The position numbers were made by a program, and so were the translations under genes. From Kordiimonas laminariae (lineage in GTDB: Bacteria > Pseudomonadota > Alphaproteobacteria > Sphingomonadales > Kordiimonadaceae): a stretch of DNA of 64,000 nt. Shown here piece by piece: positions 38,475 to 47,553 of this stretch. The stretch is from assembly GCF_023008165.1 (NCBI RefSeq), contig NZ_JAKQZA010000003.1, forward strand, positions 248,001 through 312,000, read 5' to 3'. Below the pieces are notes generated by a model. The model made no database searches. It was given only the letters and a program-made list of their open reading frames with translations, and was not told the DNA's origin. Position 1 is the stretch's first letter. The number at the start of each line of letters is the position of its first letter.

Positions 38475-38497
38475 CTGGTCCAGCCTATTTACTGGAC
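38475..38497. repeat. inverted repeat in the divergent Tag / J-protein spacer
   Basis: GGTCCAG and CTGGACC are separated by eight bases. No T run follows on either strand, so an operator is as likely as an RNA hairpin. Confidence 0.35.
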
Positions 38498-38612
38498 CCT
38501 CTCGAGGAATTCCTTTAAATATATAGGTTGATGCCTTCATAAAGATAAGGTGTTTAATATTACTGAGTAATCACACGGGGCAAGGCCATAAACGGCTTTG
38601 TGTTAAAGAGTT

Positions 38613-39134
38613 ATGGCAAGCGACTATATTAAAAGTTTTGGTTTTCCTCGTTGGGGTGAATATGGCCTCAACAAAGAAACAGAAGCGCTCCAAATGTGTG
38701 ATTATGTTGGCTGTAGTGAGGTAGGGCCACATCCCGCACCGAAATCCCCTGGTTCTAATGAACGCTGGTATTTCTGCAAAAAGCATGCGGCAGAATATAA
38801 CCGTAACTGGGATTTCTTCCAGGGTATGAGCGACGAGGAAGCTCAGCGCCACATGCATGATTCAAGTGAAAGCTCAGACGCGTTCGCAAGCGCCAAAACC
38901 TTCGAATGGGGCGGTGCGATGGATGAAGACGGTTTCACATCAACAGAGCAATCTGCATTCGATACGCTTGAGGTCGACAGCACAGCAACTCAGGAAGAAA
39001 TTAAACGCCAATACCGCAAACTTGCAAAGCTTTACCATCCTGACACCAATCCAGGCGATAGCGTGGCAGCGGAAAAGTTCCATCAAGTTCAGCAAGCTTA
39101 TGACCTGCTCCGTGAGAAAAACTTCCCTGGTTAA
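38613..39134 (+). CDS. J-domain protein with N-terminal Cys/His cluster
   Basis: 173 residues. The C-terminal 60 residues are a J domain (AFDTLEVDSTATQEEIKRQY then LYHPDTNPGD) with the HPD tripeptide needed to stimulate DnaK. The N-terminal half carries Cys29, Cys34, Cys55 and His58 (CX4C-X20-CX2H), which could bind one zinc. This order, zinc-like domain first and J domain last, differs from DnaJ itself. Likely a dedicated co-chaperone with unknown client. Transcribed alone. Confidence 0.85.
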   Translation: MASDYIKSFGFPRWGEYGLNKETEALQMCDYVGCSEVGPHPAPKSPGSNERWYFCKKHAAEYNRNWDFFQGMSDEEAQRHMHDSSESSDAFASAKTFEWGGAMDEDGFTSTEQSAFDTLEVDSTATQEEIKRQYRKLAKLYHPDTNPGDSVAAEKFHQVQQAYDLLREKNFPG

Positions 39135-39200
39135 AACTGGTTTTACATCCAGTTCACTCTAACTTCTTTCATCGTTCCCATATGGCTTTGAAGGGTCAAG

Positions 39201-40103
39201 ATGACAACCGATCCACAACAAATGCGCAAAGGCATGATAATGGGGGCTATAGCAACCCTTATTTGGGGTGGTTGGCCTGTTGTTACTGAACTTGCGATTG
39301 AAGATAACCTAAGCCCCTATCAAGTTGTTCTCCTCAGAACCTTGGTTGCGTTTCCTATTCTTCTGCCTTTTCTATTTCGCGGGAAAAACACCATCAAAGC
39401 CTGGGGACAAGTTGTTTGCCTGACCTTCCTTGCCGGGGCGCCCTACAGCCTTCTGGTATCTACCAGCTTTCAATATACCAACGCTACTCATGGTGGGGTT
39501 ATCATTCCTGGCACTGTTTTATTATTTGGGCTCCTATCCAGCCATTTTATATTAAAAGACCGATTAACCAGAAACCGTCTTCTGGGCGGCTGCGCTATTA
39601 TAACTGGGTTAGGCCTTCTGGCTTTCGGGGGCAGTTCAGGCGGTGATCAAGCATCGCTTCTCGGGGATGCTCTGTTTTTCGTAGGCGGTTTAATGTGGGG
39701 CACTTACACCCTGATGCTCCGAATATGGCCAACGGATGCCATTCTGCTGACAGCACGAATTGCTCTTGTTTCCACCTTCATTATGGGGGCCTATTATCTA
39801 GTTACAAACCAGCCTGGGTTAGAAGTACTCCCCACCCGCACAATTATCTTTCAGGGGCTTTGGCAAGGCGCTCTATCTGGTGCGCTCGCTGTGATTTTAT
39901 TCTCTAAAGGTGTCGCTTTGATGGGCGCAGCCAAAGCGACAGTTATCAACTCCCTTATTCCAGTGATATCAACGGTACTGGCCTTTTTTATTCTGAAAGA
40001 AATCCCCAACATGCTTGAAGCAATTGGGTTAATTTTCATTCTTGGCGGCATTACCATTGCGCTTTACGTGAGGAAGGCTAAAAGCGCTTTTGAAAAATCA
40101 TAA
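39201..40103 (+). CDS. EamA/DMT-family transporter
   Basis: 300 residues with about ten hydrophobic helices in two EamA repeats. The first begins GAIATLIWGGWPVVTELA; the second holds GDALFFVGGLMWGTYTLM and ends with a helix NMLEAIGLIFILGGITIAL before a basic tail. These exporters move amino acids, metabolites or drugs; no specificity can be read. Lies 66 bases after the J-domain gene. Confidence 0.88.
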   Translation: MTTDPQQMRKGMIMGAIATLIWGGWPVVTELAIEDNLSPYQVVLLRTLVAFPILLPFLFRGKNTIKAWGQVVCLTFLAGAPYSLLVSTSFQYTNATHGGVIIPGTVLLFGLLSSHFILKDRLTRNRLLGGCAIITGLGLLAFGGSSGGDQASLLGDALFFVGGLMWGTYTLMLRIWPTDAILLTARIALVSTFIMGAYYLVTNQPGLEVLPTRTIIFQGLWQGALSGALAVILFSKGVALMGAAKATVINSLIPVISTVLAFFILKEIPNMLEAIGLIFILGGITIALYVRKAKSAFEKS

Positions 40104-40140
40104 TACAGCTTCCTCTCCAGCAACAGACAGCTGCGTCGTC

Positions 40141-41022
40141 TTAGACAGCGAACCTATCATACAGAAACCAAAGTTTTTCCCATTCAGGCTGATACCTTTC
40201 CCTAATTTCTTGTCGCTGTTCATCCTGCAACACAAAAAAATCATCTGAAGGGATGGATAGACTGTCAGTGTTGTGGGGAACAAGCGCTTCTTTATTATCC
40301 AAAATTGGCTTGAATTTACGTTCACCTGTCATGGTTTCAAACCAACGTTTCTTAAGCTTATTAGGCCTTAAGGAAACATTCGCCCGTCCTTCTATAGACG
40401 TTAAATCAGCTTCGATCTTATAGTCTGTACAAGCAAAGAATTGCTCAACAATCGTATTATGTTCCGACGCACTTTGAGACGCATCAAGTAGAATAATGCG
40501 TTCCTTGGAAAAACTGGATGAAAGCCGCGAAATCACTGCGCAATATGAAAGAATATCATTTCCATATTGAGCATAAAGGTCTGAAACCGAACCTACAAAA
40601 TGAGATTTTTTAATTAACTGATTATAAGCTGACTGTATCAATTCCACATGTGGTCGAACACAAATGACAAGCTTATAATCAATTCCGTTTAGAGTTTCTG
40701 ATAACAGTCGATCAAAATCCTGCCCGGCACGTAAGGCAGCTATCATTGCAAGTTCGCTGGAGACAAACACATCCTTCCCGCTTTTCAAGTAAAAGGATTT
40801 GAAGTGCGACCATACCCCCCTAAAGACAAAGGCAGGTATTTTGGAAATAGTCCCCTCTTCCCTCATAATCGGAAGAAAAAGCGAATGATGGCCTAAACCA
40901 TTTAGAAATCGATTATTGGGAAAATGCAAACCAACTTTATTCAAGTGCTCAGCATTCTGGATAAACCATTTCTGAAGAAAAGTAGAGCCCGCCTTTGGCA
41001 AACCTATATGGATATACAACAT
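40141..41022 (-). CDS. sulfotransferase-like P-loop protein
   Basis: 293 residues from ATG 41022; a GTG at 41037 would add five. The N-terminus IHIGLPKAGSTFLQKWF is the 5'-phosphosulfate loop of PAPS-dependent sulfotransferases. VFVSSELAM and YKLVICVRPHVELIQSAYNQ supply the 3'-phosphate-binding Arg and Ser region. It may sulfate an envelope glycan or lipid, but the acceptor is unknown. The gene uses noticeably AT-richer codons than its neighbours, perhaps a sign of later acquisition. Confidence 0.72.
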   Translation of the reverse strand: MLYIHIGLPKAGSTFLQKWFIQNAEHLNKVGLHFPNNRFLNGLGHHSLFLPIMREEGTISKIPAFVFRGVWSHFKSFYLKSGKDVFVSSELAMIAALRAGQDFDRLLSETLNGIDYKLVICVRPHVELIQSAYNQLIKKSHFVGSVSDLYAQYGNDILSYCAVISRLSSSFSKERIILLDASQSASEHNTIVEQFFACTDYKIEADLTSIEGRANVSLRPNKLKKRWFETMTGERKFKPILDNKEALVPHNTDSLSIPSDDFFVLQDEQRQEIRERYQPEWEKLWFLYDRFAV

Positions 41023-41260
41023 GGTGCCCCGCCTCACCTGATTGATCTGTTGCTTTGCGGGAATATTTACAATTTACGTTCAAACTTCCTTGCATCCTTG
41101 ATTTCATTTCATCAAAGAACTGACGTAATACAAAGATATCCGATAAGTGCTCAATACTTTTATAAGCCACCCAACAATGTGTAGCCACTCGCCCCTCAAA
41201 GTATAGAAAACTTATTCATGATACCAATAGCTGTCAACTATCTACTTTAGGAAGAGTTTC

Positions 41261-41935
41261 TTAATTCCTCAATTCTTGTAAACGTTTTTGTTGCCTGAGA
41301 TTTTCATCAAAGTTTTCTGGTTCAAACCACGCTTGGTATCCAACTTTCAGCGCTGGCCAATCACTATCGATCATGGCGTACCAAGCTGTATCTCTGTTAA
41401 CACCTTTTGAAACCATATCGTTACGGAAAACACCTTCAAAACGGAAGCCATAGCGTATCGCTGCATTCATGGACGCCTGGTTCGCAGAATTACATTTCCA
41501 TTCAAAACGCCGGTACCCTAGATTATCAAACAAATGTGCAGCCAACAGATAAAGCGCTTCTGTTGCTATCCTAGTGCGCTTTAGCTTAGGACCATAGGCC
41601 ACGCACCCTACTTCTGCACTGCCGTGCTCTGCACGGATACGCATCAAGCTGAACATCCCCAGAATTTCACCTGATGCCCGCTCTTTGATAACAAGCGTTT
41701 CCCAATCACCCTCTTCATGCACTTTACATAGGAAGTTTGCGAAATCAGCCTCGCTGAGAAATGGTCCAATTGGCATATAGTGCCAGATTTCAGCATTGTC
41801 TTGACCACCCACCGCAGCAAACAATCCTTCCAGATGTTCTTGCCTTTGGTATGGTTCGATAATGGCATAGCTACCCACACATATTTCTTGGCCCGGATGT
41901 TTGCACCCTGCCCAGTTTTGCAAATCATCAGTCAT
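41261..41935 (-). CDS. GNAT N-acetyltransferase, RimJ/RimL type
   Basis: 224 residues. Fits the RimJ/RimL group: YQRQEHLEGLFAAV at the start, LGMFSLMRI, then the acetyl-CoA region EVGCVAYGPKLKRTRIATEA and RRFEWKCNSANQASMNAAIRYGFRFEGVFRND. Uncharacterised relatives act on proteins or small amines. The start follows the DUF1272 stop with no spacer, making it the third gene of the PNPOx-like operon under the divergent MocR regulator. Confidence 0.88.
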   Translation of the reverse strand: MTDDLQNWAGCKHPGQEICVGSYAIIEPYQRQEHLEGLFAAVGGQDNAEIWHYMPIGPFLSEADFANFLCKVHEEGDWETLVIKERASGEILGMFSLMRIRAEHGSAEVGCVAYGPKLKRTRIATEALYLLAAHLFDNLGYRRFEWKCNSANQASMNAAIRYGFRFEGVFRNDMVSKGVNRDTAWYAMIDSDWPALKVGYQAWFEPENFDENLRQQKRLQELRN

Positions 41936-42244
41936 TTATCTGTGCTCCGGCGGGATGTTTTTAATCTCTTGTGCAAAAACTACATGTGATGTTTTGTCCA
42001 CCGGCTTCAGAACGCGCTTTCTGGATGCAGGTTGATGCTGAATAGATACACCTTGGCCGTGCTCTGTTTTCACCCGTGAGGGCCGAGGGGAAAAACCACC
42101 TCCACAATTGGGGCAAACATTCCCCAAAACATCTTCCACACAATCCCTACAAAAAGTGCATTCATAGCTACAGATCATGGCCTCCGTACTATTCGAAGGT
42201 AGATCACAATCACAATTTTCACAGTTGGGGCGCATCTCTAGCAT
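41936..42244 (-). CDS. DUF1272 zinc-ribbon protein
   Basis: 102 residues starting at ATG 42244, which shares one base with the preceding stop (TAATG) and gives the family N-terminus MLEMRPNCENCDCDLP. Four CxxC-type knuckles (NCENCDC, CSYECTFCRDC, CPNCGGG) bind zinc in the first 50 residues. The remaining tail is basic and disordered. DUF1272 has no settled function; it recurs beside acetyltransferase and PNPOx genes. Confidence 0.85.
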   Translation of the reverse strand: MLEMRPNCENCDCDLPSNSTEAMICSYECTFCRDCVEDVLGNVCPNCGGGFSPRPSRVKTEHGQGVSIQHQPASRKRVLKPVDKTSHVVFAQEIKNIPPEHR

Positions 42245-42903
42245 TATTTGTTCCAATCATAGGCAGGCATTAAGCCGTAATTTAAAGATGCCCTCTCACC
42301 TTCCGGAGCAGCCTGTGGCTGCAACTGGTTGGTAGCCAAGGGCACGACACCAGCCCATACCGGATACTCTGCTTCTTCAGGATCACCGGGTGGTGCAGCC
42401 CTTACCTTGGCGGCCGCATCCTCAATTTCCATTACAAGAAGCCCGGTGGCTTTTCTTTCCTGATCTGTCATTGGTCTCAATTGAGGCCACCGCCCGGGAG
42501 CAAGCATTTCAAAAAACAGCTCCATCTGGCGGTCAAATTCAGCCTCATCTGTAACCAGCTCTGGCATGCCGTAACAAATTACAGACCTGTAGTTAACACT
42601 GGTACTAAAAGCCGAACGTGCCAACACCAAACCATCCAGATGTGTTACACTTACTGCGGCAGGATTACCCATGGCCAAATGCCGGATCATCATACTTTTG
42701 CTACTACCATGCCAATAGAGTTTATTGCCTTCCCGCCAATGACACGTGGGAATAATATGAGGCTGTCCCTCTATCTCAAAACTCACGTGGCACAAAAAAT
42801 GGCTATCAAGTATGCCGTAAACCGTCGCCTCATCATAAAGCGCTCTGTTATGCCCCCGCTTTACCCGGTTACGAGAATTAATTCCAAAACTACCGTCAGC
42901 CAT
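42244..42903 (-). CDS. pyridoxamine 5'-phosphate oxidase family flavoprotein
   Basis: 219 residues, split-barrel FMN-binding fold of the NimA/PNPOx group: RGHNRALYDEATVYGILD, HFLCHVSFEIEGQPHIIPTCHWREG, LYWHGSSKSMMIRHLA, and VNYRSVICYG. This branch usually binds FMN or haem and is annotated as a flavin-nucleotide-binding protein. Its gene is divergent from a MocR/PdxR-type regulator across 93 bases, typical for vitamin B6-responsive loci. First gene of a three-gene unit. Confidence 0.88.
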   Translation of the reverse strand: MADGSFGINSRNRVKRGHNRALYDEATVYGILDSHFLCHVSFEIEGQPHIIPTCHWREGNKLYWHGSSKSMMIRHLAMGNPAAVSVTHLDGLVLARSAFSTSVNYRSVICYGMPELVTDEAEFDRQMELFFEMLAPGRWPQLRPMTDQERKATGLLVMEIEDAAAKVRAAPPGDPEEAEYPVWAGVVPLATNQLQPQAAPEGERASLNYGLMPAYDWNK

Positions 42904-42963
42904 AATCTATCTACCTTGTGCCTTTAACTATGGCAAAAGTGACGTTAAAGTAATCCTATTAAA

Positions 42964-42994
42964 AGAACCATTTTTTATAAAAATGATAGAACCA
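42964..42994. promoter_or_regulatory. candidate MocR operator: direct repeats AGAACCA
   Basis: AGAACCA occurs at 42964-42970 and 42988-42994, 24 bases apart, just before the regulator's ATG. Between them lies a CATTTTT/AAAAATG dyad. MocR proteins such as PdxR commonly bind direct repeats about two helical turns apart. Confidence 0.5.
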
Positions 42995-42996
42995 CT

Positions 42997-44415
42997 ATGA
43001 AAAACTCTATAGCTGATCTGTGGCACTTCTCCCTTTCTCCAGCAGGCCAACACACCTTGCAGGAACAACTGCATGATCAAATCAGAGACCAGATACTAAG
43101 CGGTACTATCAAGCCCAATGTTAAATTACCGTCCTCCCGCATGTTGGCTTCTCGACTTGGTATTGGAAGAAATACAGTAGTTTATGCCTATGAACAGTTG
43201 ATCGCGGAAGGATATTTGGAAACCCGGAAGGGCGCAGGCACCTTCAGTTGTCATAAAGTTCCAGATGAGTTTTTAAACGCTGGAGAGCCAGCTCATTCGT
43301 CATCTCTACCTTCTCGAAATACTGCGAGCACAAACCTACATTCAGGCATGGCAGCGCTTGATCAATTTCCTTATGAAATTTGGACCAAATACACTAACAA
43401 AGCATGGCGGAAAGTAACGAAGCAGCAACTCCATCACGACGACCCAATGGGGTATTATCCTCTCAGGCAGAATATCGCAGAATATCTACAAGCAAGCCGC
43501 AACATTAAATGTAGCTATGAACAAATAATGATCGTTTCGGGTTTGCAACAAGGCTTATTCATCTTATCAAAATCACTTCTTCACAGTGAAGATCAGATTA
43601 TTCTGGAAGACCCTGGATACTACGGTCTTGTTGCTTCAGCACAAGCTAGCGGCTTCCCAATTCATAACCTGCCAATTGATATATCTGGTGCTACGTTACC
43701 CAAACAGACAAAAGGCCTGCTGGTCACCAGCCCGTCTCGACAGTACCCTTACGGTTATACCATGCCGCACGGTAGGCGAGCGGAGCTGCTCAAATGGGCA
43801 TATGAAACAAAAAGCCTCATCCTCGAGGATGATTATGATAGCGAGTTCCGGTATAGCGGGCGTCCACTTAACAGCATGCAGGGTCTCGATGGCGGTAAAC
43901 GTGTTATCTATGGTGGGACATTTTCAAAAACCATCTTCCCCGCCTTCAGGCTGGGTTATCTCGTAATCCCAAAACACCTGATCGATCCGGTACTGAACTT
44001 TAGGAAAGCAATCGATAGCTATCCTGGCCTTGTAAACCAACTAAGCCTTCATGCCTTTATGGAAAGTGGTGAGTTTGCACGCCATATCCGTAAACTACGA
44101 AAGATACATGGCCGACGGCAAAAGGCTTTCATTGAGCTTTTCACCAAACATCTAGGGGATCTGTTTGCTCTTTTGCCAAGCGATGGTGGCTTGCATCTGG
44201 TTGCGACCCCATACAGTACAGTATTAGGCAAAGACACACGGTGGTGCGAACTAGCACATAATGCTGCTATTGGCGCTGCTCCCCTGAGCCAATGCTTCAG
44301 AGCCACAAGCAAAAAGCACGGTATGCTTCTCGGGTTTGCCGATATACCGGATATTGATTTAGAAGAACGCCTGAAAAAATTCTCAAATACTATCCGGTCA
44401 GAAACAGACTATTAA
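42997..44415 (+). CDS. MocR/PdxR-type transcriptional regulator
   Basis: 472 residues. N-terminal GntR winged helix (LQEQLHDQIRDQILSG, LPSSRMLASRLGIGRNTVV, residues about 20-90), linker, then a fold-type I aminotransferase-like domain with the PLP Lys in GGTFSKTIFPAFRLGY and the phosphate/Asp site LILEDDYDSEFRY. It senses PLP or an amino-acid adduct and probably regulates itself and the divergent PNPOx/DUF1272/GNAT operon. Confidence 0.93.
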   Translation: MKNSIADLWHFSLSPAGQHTLQEQLHDQIRDQILSGTIKPNVKLPSSRMLASRLGIGRNTVVYAYEQLIAEGYLETRKGAGTFSCHKVPDEFLNAGEPAHSSSLPSRNTASTNLHSGMAALDQFPYEIWTKYTNKAWRKVTKQQLHHDDPMGYYPLRQNIAEYLQASRNIKCSYEQIMIVSGLQQGLFILSKSLLHSEDQIILEDPGYYGLVASAQASGFPIHNLPIDISGATLPKQTKGLLVTSPSRQYPYGYTMPHGRRAELLKWAYETKSLILEDDYDSEFRYSGRPLNSMQGLDGGKRVIYGGTFSKTIFPAFRLGYLVIPKHLIDPVLNFRKAIDSYPGLVNQLSLHAFMESGEFARHIRKLRKIHGRRQKAFIELFTKHLGDLFALLPSDGGLHLVATPYSTVLGKDTRWCELAHNAAIGAAPLSQCFRATSKKHGMLLGFADIPDIDLEERLKKFSNTIRSETDY

Positions 44416-44487
44416 TCAATTCCTGTCCATAGTAACGTTACCGAAAGTAAGCGTATCTGGTGGGGACCTTAAGGTCAGGAGTGAAAT

Positions 44488-45237
44488 ATGAAAAAGCATG
44501 TAACTGCCGCACTTTGTGCTGGGCTATTAACAAGCACAGCAATCGCGGCAGATGATGATTGGGGTTATGGCGCAAACGATGGCCCGGCAAAATGGGGAGA
44601 CCTTAACCCAACATACGCAGCCTGTTCGCTTGGAACCCTACAATCACCTATCGATCTTGAAGGTACAGAACCAGTGGCTATGCACCGCCTGAGAACACAT
44701 TATGATGTTTCAGGTGTGAATATGCGGAATGCTGAGCACACGATTACCGCAACATATGATATGGGCAATATGCTTCATGTTGGCCAAAAAAGCTTTATGT
44801 TGAAGAATTTCAAATTCCATACCCCTTCTGAACACACAGTATCCGGCGAACGCTTTCCCATGGAAATTCAGTTTATGCATGAAAGCGCAAACGGCACACC
44901 TGCTATCGTTTCAGTTCTTGTAAAAGAAGGATCGGAAAACAAAGCCGCCAAAGAGTTATGGAACTATCTTCCGCTTGAACCGGGCCAATCATCCAAAAAT
45001 GACAAAATTTATATAAATGCTCGCGATTTTATGCCGCAGGATAAAAGCTACTACCGCTACATGGGTTCTTATACCACGCCGCCGTGCACTGAAGGGGTTA
45101 ATTGGTATGTGTTAAAAACACCAGTTGAAATGTCCGCACAGCAAATCTCAATGGTACGCGGATTGATTGGCAGCGGTACTGCACGCCCAACACAGCCACG
45201 AAATAACAGGATTATCCTAGATGCAAACCCAGAATAA
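44488..45237 (+). CDS. alpha-carbonic anhydrase homologue with disrupted zinc site
   Basis: 249 residues with signal peptide (cleavage near IAADD). The fold is an alpha-type carbonic anhydrase: WGYGANDGPAKWGDL, LQSPIDLEG, GSYTTPPCTEGVNWYVLK and NNRIIL near the end. Two of the three zinc ligands are replaced. The FHFH pair of active enzymes reads NFKFHTPSEH, so the first His is Lys109 and only His111 remains; the third, in PMEIQFMHE, is Gln128. Codons are AAA and CAG, so no simple reading error. His84 (proton shuttle position), the gate-keeper Thr in SYTTPP and the Cys46/Cys pair are kept. Carbonic-anhydrase activity is therefore doubtful; a binding role is more likely. It overlaps the SPOR lipoprotein by 17 bases. 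Confidence 0.87.
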   Translation: MKKHVTAALCAGLLTSTAIAADDDWGYGANDGPAKWGDLNPTYAACSLGTLQSPIDLEGTEPVAMHRLRTHYDVSGVNMRNAEHTITATYDMGNMLHVGQKSFMLKNFKFHTPSEHTVSGERFPMEIQFMHESANGTPAIVSVLVKEGSENKAAKELWNYLPLEPGQSSKNDKIYINARDFMPQDKSYYRYMGSYTTPPCTEGVNWYVLKTPVEMSAQQISMVRGLIGSGTARPTQPRNNRIILDANPE

Positions 45238-46039
45238 CACATTCGGCAAAGCAACTAAGACCAGCCTGTTCATTCTTGCTACGACGTTGGTTGCAGCTTG
45301 TTCAGGCGGAGGAAGTTCAAAACTACCTACAGCTCAAACGGGGCGTACTATCGAAATGCCTCGCGCAGCGCTTTCCGCTTTGTGCCAGAACGCCCCGGTG
45401 GAAGCACTAGACCTGCTTTCTGAAGAGCCTATGGCCTCACCGGCAGATCGTTTCTTTGTGGCCGCAGCCCTTGAGCGTGGCGGCATGGTAACGCGAGCCA
45501 GACAAATTTATGCAGGCCTGATGCAAACCAACACCCGCGAGAGTGTTTCTATTCTATGTGGTGATGAAATTATCGCATACGGGCCTGTTCCCAATGAAGC
45601 AGGCAGGCGTTTAGCTGTAATTTCCCGGGATATGGCACTTTTAGACGCCAATCTCAGGCCCACCCGCCCTCTTCACAAAGGCCTACCTGCAAGCAGCAAA
45701 CCACAACAAACTGTTTTGCCCGCGGCTGGAAAGCCAACACCAAGGCGCACTAAAGGCCCCGTAACCAGCCTCCCCCGGCCGACAACAAACAGCCCATTTG
45801 GTAACTGGTTTGTGCATTTATCTTCATACCGTTCAATGGATAATGCCATTAAAAACCGCCCAACTCTGGAAACTAAGTACCCGGCATTAAAAGGGTTTAT
45901 AGACCAGTGGGAAGTAGACAGCGGCGGCACAGCTATTCGCCTGGGTGTTCGTCTACAAGATAAATCAGAAGCAGACCGACTGTGTGCAGCCATTAAAAAC
46001 AGTGGTAATTACTGCGCGGTAATGGATACATCACGTTAA
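45221..46039 (+). CDS. SPOR-domain lipoprotein
   Basis: 272 residues. The N-terminus holds a lipobox LVAACSGG, so it is predicted to be lipid-anchored. Residues about 30-120 look like a short helical-repeat (TPR/Sel1-like) region, followed by a Pro/Thr-rich linker and a C-terminal SPOR domain (about 195-270: NWFVHLSSYRSMDNA, ending GNYCAVMDTSR). SPOR domains bind peptidoglycan stripped of stem peptides at division sites. ATG 45221 lies inside the carbonic-anhydrase-like gene, so the two are translated together. Confidence 0.82.
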   Translation: MQTQNNTFGKATKTSLFILATTLVAACSGGGSSKLPTAQTGRTIEMPRAALSALCQNAPVEALDLLSEEPMASPADRFFVAAALERGGMVTRARQIYAGLMQTNTRESVSILCGDEIIAYGPVPNEAGRRLAVISRDMALLDANLRPTRPLHKGLPASSKPQQTVLPAAGKPTPRRTKGPVTSLPRPTTNSPFGNWFVHLSSYRSMDNAIKNRPTLETKYPALKGFIDQWEVDSGGTAIRLGVRLQDKSEADRLCAAIKNSGNYCAVMDTSR

Positions 46040-46186
46040 AATCTAACCCAGCCATATAATAAAAATTTCATATTCAGGCTGGTCTTAAACGTGCGCGATA
46101 CCTATGATGGCGCAAATTTTACTGGTCAGGGTTGGGCCAGCATAACAATAATACACTCTGTAATGATTTAAGGGGAGAATGGGATT

Positions 46187-47530
46187 ATGGCTGGAGCTAC
46201 TGGTCACCAGCAGTGGTCATCACGCTGGACTTTTATGCTCGCGGCAGTCGGTAGTGCTGTTGGGCTTGGTAATATCTGGAAATTTCCATATGAAGCAGGC
46301 GAAGGCGGCGGCGGTGCGTTCGTACTTGTGTATCTGGCATTTGTATTCGCCATTGGCCTGCCGTGCCTGATCGCCGAGCTTTCGCTTGGGCGTCGTGGTC
46401 AACTTTCGCCAATTGGCTCCATGAGCAAAATCGCCGAAGAGGAAGGCCGCAGCAAGCTTTGGTCTCTTCTTGGTTGGTCTGGAGTTCTCGGCGGCTTTAT
46501 CGTTCTTAGCTTTTATTCTGTAGTGGGCGGTTGGGTTCTTTATTATATTGTTGAAGCTTTCACTGGTTTCGAAGGATATGACGCTGCTAAATCAGGTGCC
46601 ACATTCACGGCCTTTATCACTGATCCTACAAAGCCGATCATCGCTCACGCTGCATTCTTGTTCATAACACTGGGTATCGTGGCACGCGGCGTTCAGGGCG
46701 GCTTGGAGAAGGCTGTAACCTTCTTGATGCCAGCGCTTTTTGTTCTACTACTCGGCTTGATGATTTATTCCGGTATCACCGCAGATTTTGGTGCAGCAGT
46801 AAACTTCCTGTTCAGCCCAGATTTCAGTAAACTGACAGGTGATAAGGTACTACAGGCTCTTGGTCTTTCATTCTTCTCGCTATCACTAGCGCTTGGTTCG
46901 ATCATGACCTACGGTTCATACCTGACAAAAGATATCAACATCACACGCTCAGCTTTCACAATCGCAACAGCGGATAGTGCTGTAGCTCTTATGGCTGGTC
47001 TTGCGATTTTCCCGATTGTATTCGCATACGATTTGAACCCTGGCCAGAGCGTTGGTCTTGTATTCACAACACTACCAATTGCCTTTGGTCAGATGCCTTC
47101 TATCGTGGCAATCCTGTTCTTCTTCCTGCTAACAGTAGCAGCGGTTACAAGTGCGATTTCGCTTCTTGAGCCTGCAGTTGCCTATGTGGAAGAACGCACA
47201 GGCATTGACCGTAAAAAAGTAGCTATCATTATTGGTCTGGCAGCATTTGTACTTGGTACTCTTTCCGCATGGGGTCAGAGCGGTAACATGCTTGGCGATG
47301 TGAAGCTCTTTGGCCTCGATATCATGAGCGTTAAAGATTATCTCACTAACAACATCATGATGCCACTGGGTGGGATGTTCATCGCAATCTTCGTAGGTTG
47401 GTTTGCAAGCCGTAAGAACATGATGGAAGAACTGGCTATGGAAGATAGCACCTTCAAAATCTGGTACTTCCTTGTGCGCTTCGTTTGCCCGGTTGCGATT
47501 GGCGCAGTGTTTGTTTCACTGATTATCTAA
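46187..47530 (+). CDS. sodium-dependent transporter, NSS (SNF) family
   Basis: 447 residues, about 11-12 membrane helices. The first helix region carries the family Na+/substrate site: AAVGSAVGLGNIWKFPYEAG, then GGGGAFVLVYLAF. Later helices include SFFSLSLALGSIMTYGSYL (second Na+ site) typical of LeuT-like symporters. Moves amino acids or similar solutes with sodium; substrate unknown. AGGGGAG ribosome site; ends in a shared bidirectional terminator. Confidence 0.95.
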   Translation: MAGATGHQQWSSRWTFMLAAVGSAVGLGNIWKFPYEAGEGGGGAFVLVYLAFVFAIGLPCLIAELSLGRRGQLSPIGSMSKIAEEEGRSKLWSLLGWSGVLGGFIVLSFYSVVGGWVLYYIVEAFTGFEGYDAAKSGATFTAFITDPTKPIIAHAAFLFITLGIVARGVQGGLEKAVTFLMPALFVLLLGLMIYSGITADFGAAVNFLFSPDFSKLTGDKVLQALGLSFFSLSLALGSIMTYGSYLTKDINITRSAFTIATADSAVALMAGLAIFPIVFAYDLNPGQSVGLVFTTLPIAFGQMPSIVAILFFFLLTVAAVTSAISLLEPAVAYVEERTGIDRKKVAIIIGLAAFVLGTLSAWGQSGNMLGDVKLFGLDIMSVKDYLTNNIMMPLGGMFIAIFVGWFASRKNMMEELAMEDSTFKIWYFLVRFVCPVAIGAVFVSLII

Positions 47531-47553
47531 ATCAGCTGACATAAAGATAAAAG

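Noticed and set aside
40949-41188. Minus-strand ORF overlapping the start of the sulfotransferase
   Set aside because: Product has no family resemblance and overlaps the start region of a gene with a clear domain.
46040-46186. CCAGCC...GGCTGG hairpin after the SPOR gene
   Set aside because: Six-base stem, long loop and no T run; too weak to call a terminator.
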